From NCBI RefSeq assembly GCF_014295035.1, contig NZ_CP060404.1, positions 7,108,501 through 7,172,500 of the forward strand: 64,000 nucleotides of DNA. Reading direction: 5' to 3'. The notes below the pieces were generated by a model that was given only the letters and a program-made list of their open reading frames with translations, did no database searches and had not been told where the DNA came from. The position numbers and the translations under genes were made by a program. The DNA comes from Streptomyces buecherae. GTDB taxonomy: Bacteria; Actinomycetota; Actinomycetes; Streptomycetales; Streptomycetaceae. Each line of letters starts with the position of its first letter. The first letter of the stretch is position 1. Below are positions 62,430 to 64,000 of this stretch, piece after piece.

Positions 62430-63398
62430 ATGGCCGAAGTGATGGCCGAAGTGAAGTCCAGTGGGCCCGCGGGCCCACTCGTCACCGCCGCCCGCGCGCT
62501 GCGTCGCGACCGGGTCGGGATGGCCGCCCTCGGTGTCGTCCTGCTGTGTGCCGTGCTCGCCGTCTGCGCGCCCCTGATCGCCGCGCTCTACGGCAAGAAC
62601 CCCACCGAGCACTACGGCCAGAACGACCCTGACCTGCTCAGTCCCGAGGGTCTTCCGGTGCGGCCGAACGGCGGCATCTCCGCCGACTTCTGGTTCGGGA
62701 TCGAACCGGGGCTCGGCCGCGACGTGCTGACCCAGTTGCTCTACGGCATGCGCACCTCGCTGCTCATCGCCCTCGCCTCGGTCGCCGTCATCGCCGTCAT
62801 CGGCATCGTGCTCGGGGTGACCGCCGGTTATCTGAGCGGAATCACGGACCGGGTATTCGGCTTTATCTGCAATGTGCTACTCGCATTTCCCACGTTGCTG
62901 CTTCTGCTCGCCCTCAGCCCCATCATCCAGACCCGATTCGTGTCACCCGGCGAAAACGAACCCGCCTGGATGCAGTTCGCGGTCCTCATCGCGGTCTTCT
63001 CCGCCTTCGGCTGGGTGCCGCTGGCCATGGTGCTGCGGACGACCGTGCGGTCGCTGCGGGAGCGCGAGTTCGTCGAGGCGGCCCGGGCGGTCGGCGCGGG
63101 GCGGCGGCACATCATCTTCCGGGAACTGCTGCCCAACGTCTGGGCCCCGGTGCTGGTGCACGTCACGCTCGCCGTGCCGGGCATCGTCACCGCCGAGGCC
63201 GCGCTGTCCTTCCTCGGCGTGGGCATCAACGAACCGATCCCCGACTGGGGCCGGATGATCTCGCGCGGCTCCGAGGTCTTCTACGACGACCCGACCTACA
63301 TGGTCTTCCCCGGCGTCACCATCCTCGTCTTCGTCCTCGCCTTCAACCTGCTCGGAGACGCCGTGCGCGACGCCATTGACCCGCGCACGGCCCGCTGA
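62430..63398 (+). CDS. Peptide ABC transporter permease (DppC/OppC-like)
   Basis: 322 residues, six membrane segments. The N-terminal hydrophobic segment VGMAALGVVLLCAVLAVCAP, the GLGRDVLTQLLYGMRTSLLI block, and the EAA loop EAARAVGAGRRHIIFRELLP are typical of the DppC branch; PGIVTAEAALSFLGVGINEP and PDWGRMIS complete it. ATG 62430 has AGGAGA 8 bases upstream. Here the DppC-type permease comes first in the operon, ahead of the binding protein, and the DppB partner must lie downstream outside the window. Confidence 0.92.
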   Translation: MAEVMAEVKSSGPAGPLVTAARALRRDRVGMAALGVVLLCAVLAVCAPLIAALYGKNPTEHYGQNDPDLLSPEGLPVRPNGGISADFWFGIEPGLGRDVLTQLLYGMRTSLLIALASVAVIAVIGIVLGVTAGYLSGITDRVFGFICNVLLAFPTLLLLLALSPIIQTRFVSPGENEPAWMQFAVLIAVFSAFGWVPLAMVLRTTVRSLREREFVEAARAVGAGRRHIIFRELLPNVWAPVLVHVTLAVPGIVTAEAALSFLGVGINEPIPDWGRMISRGSEVFYDDPTYMVFPGVTILVFVLAFNLLGDAVRDAIDPRTAR

Positions 63399-63599
63399 CC
63401 CGCCGGCGGCGCCCCCGGGCCGCGCCGGAAGCGCCGCGAGCGCCCGCCCACGCGGCGGGCACCGACCCCGAGCGCCGCGCACCCGCCCCGGGCCCGCGCG
63501 CCAGCACCTCCCCCCTCACCCCACCCCCACGCCACTCTGCGCTCTCTCGTCACACCCACCCAACTCGCCCCATCCGCACCTCCCGCATCGGAGTTCCGC

Positions 63600-64000
63600 A
63601 TGCCCAGCAAGCCCAGCCACCGCCCGCGCACCGTGGCCGTGCCGGCCATTGCCGTCGTCGCCGCCACGCTGCTGTGCTCCTGCTCCGCCGGTGCGGGCAA
63701 GAGCGGTGACGACCCGGCGCCGAAGGAGACCGCCCCGCTGACGGCGGCCCTCGGCACCGCCAAGGACAGCACCGGCCCCGCCCCCGCAATCGACGGGGCC
63801 CGTAAGGGCGGCACCATCCACATCGCCAACCCCACCGGCTACGCGCACCTGGACCCGCAGAAGATCTACGCCGGCGAGACGTACAACACCTCGCTGCTGT
63901 GGGGCAGGCAGCTCACCCAGTACCAGGTGGTGGACGGCAAGCCCACCCTCGTCGGCGACCTGGCCACCGACACCGGCACCTCGTCGGACGGCGGCCGGAC
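63600..64000 (+). CDS. Peptide ABC transporter substrate-binding lipoprotein (partial)
   Basis: The first 133 codons are present; the gene runs off the right edge. MPSKPSHRPRTVAVPAIAVV begins a lipoprotein signal with core AATLLCSC; the cysteine at position +1 of LCSC is the lipidation site, with an unusual Cys at -2. After a Lys/Asp/Thr linker the family-5 binding-protein start is visible: GGTIHIANPTGYAHLDPQKI and YNTSLLWGRQLTQYQ. It lies 201 bases after the DppC-type permease; the C-rich gap holds no gene I can see. Expected ligand: oligopeptides. Confidence 0.85.
   Translation, partial: MPSKPSHRPRTVAVPAIAVVAATLLCSCSAGAGKSGDDPAPKETAPLTAALGTAKDSTGPAPAIDGARKGGTIHIANPTGYAHLDPQKIYAGETYNTSLLWGRQLTQYQVVDGKPTLVGDLATDTGTSSDGGR

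Overview
The window is actinobacterial chromosomal DNA, almost certainly from Streptomyces or a very close relative. It is very GC-rich with strong third-position GC bias, uses many GTG and TTG starts and 4-base stop/start overlaps, and carries streptogrisin-type proteases and a Streptomyces subtilisin inhibitor. The gene order nadK-recN-pyrG-ald-parA-like-scpA-scpB-rluB-tyrA-cmk-plsC-der is typical of the Streptomyces core. No rRNA, tRNA, CRISPR array, insertion sequence or prophage is visible.

Layout. 1-3777: siderophore-iron uptake (divergent lipoprotein, two FecCD permeases, ATPase) around a DmdR/IdeR-like iron box. 3896-8354: tlyA, nadK and recN. 8977-13724: a GT4 glycosyltransferase, then a convergent PucR regulator/GH15 hydrolase pair. 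14208-16683: pyrG and a NUDIX hydrolase. 16873-18507: a TetR repressor divergent from an azoreductase-like flavoprotein and an SMR exporter, with a duplicated candidate operator. 18618-19633: an Rrf2 regulator and an AhpD-like protein sharing a candidate operator. 19955-22366: a STAND-like NTPase with TPR repeats. 22498-29291: ald, a ParA-like ATPase with a small partner, scpAB (SMC complex) and a pseudouridine synthase. 29992-35383: tyrA, a lipoprotein, cmk, plsC-like, der.

35489-43614: small conserved genes, a second GT4 enzyme with a companion protein, a WYL regulator and an orphan cytochrome oxidase subunit I whose 3' end overlaps it. 43762-48589: a PAP2 phosphatase, a 14-TM drug exporter and an acyl-CoA dehydrogenase. 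48760-50753: a SepF-like division protein divergent from a DUF5685 protein with a remarkable Cys-Glu-Cys tail. 50754-51620 looks like a rearrangement scar: a hydrolase C-terminus without the rest of its gene, a G-rich non-coding stretch, and on the minus strand a 25-residue cysteine-type leader peptide with no gene after it. 51696-57249: a four-gene cluster (FAD protein, two luciferase-like monooxygenases, DUF1684) that looks like organosulfur or other heteroatom catabolism. 57541-61833: two streptogrisin-like proteases with matching promoters around a slipin gene, then an SSI-type inhibitor with Arg at P1. 62430-64000: start of a peptide ABC transporter operon.

Most of the window is core metabolism, chromosome maintenance and cell division. 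The accessory interest lies in 50600-57250 (Cys-rich tail, hydrolase remnant, orphan leader, monooxygenase cluster) and in several small regulator-target modules whose operators can be read from repeated dyads. Many genes appear to be leaderless, with a TANNNT -10 box 5-8 bases before the start codon. Functional calls rest on motif recognition by eye, not on database searches.
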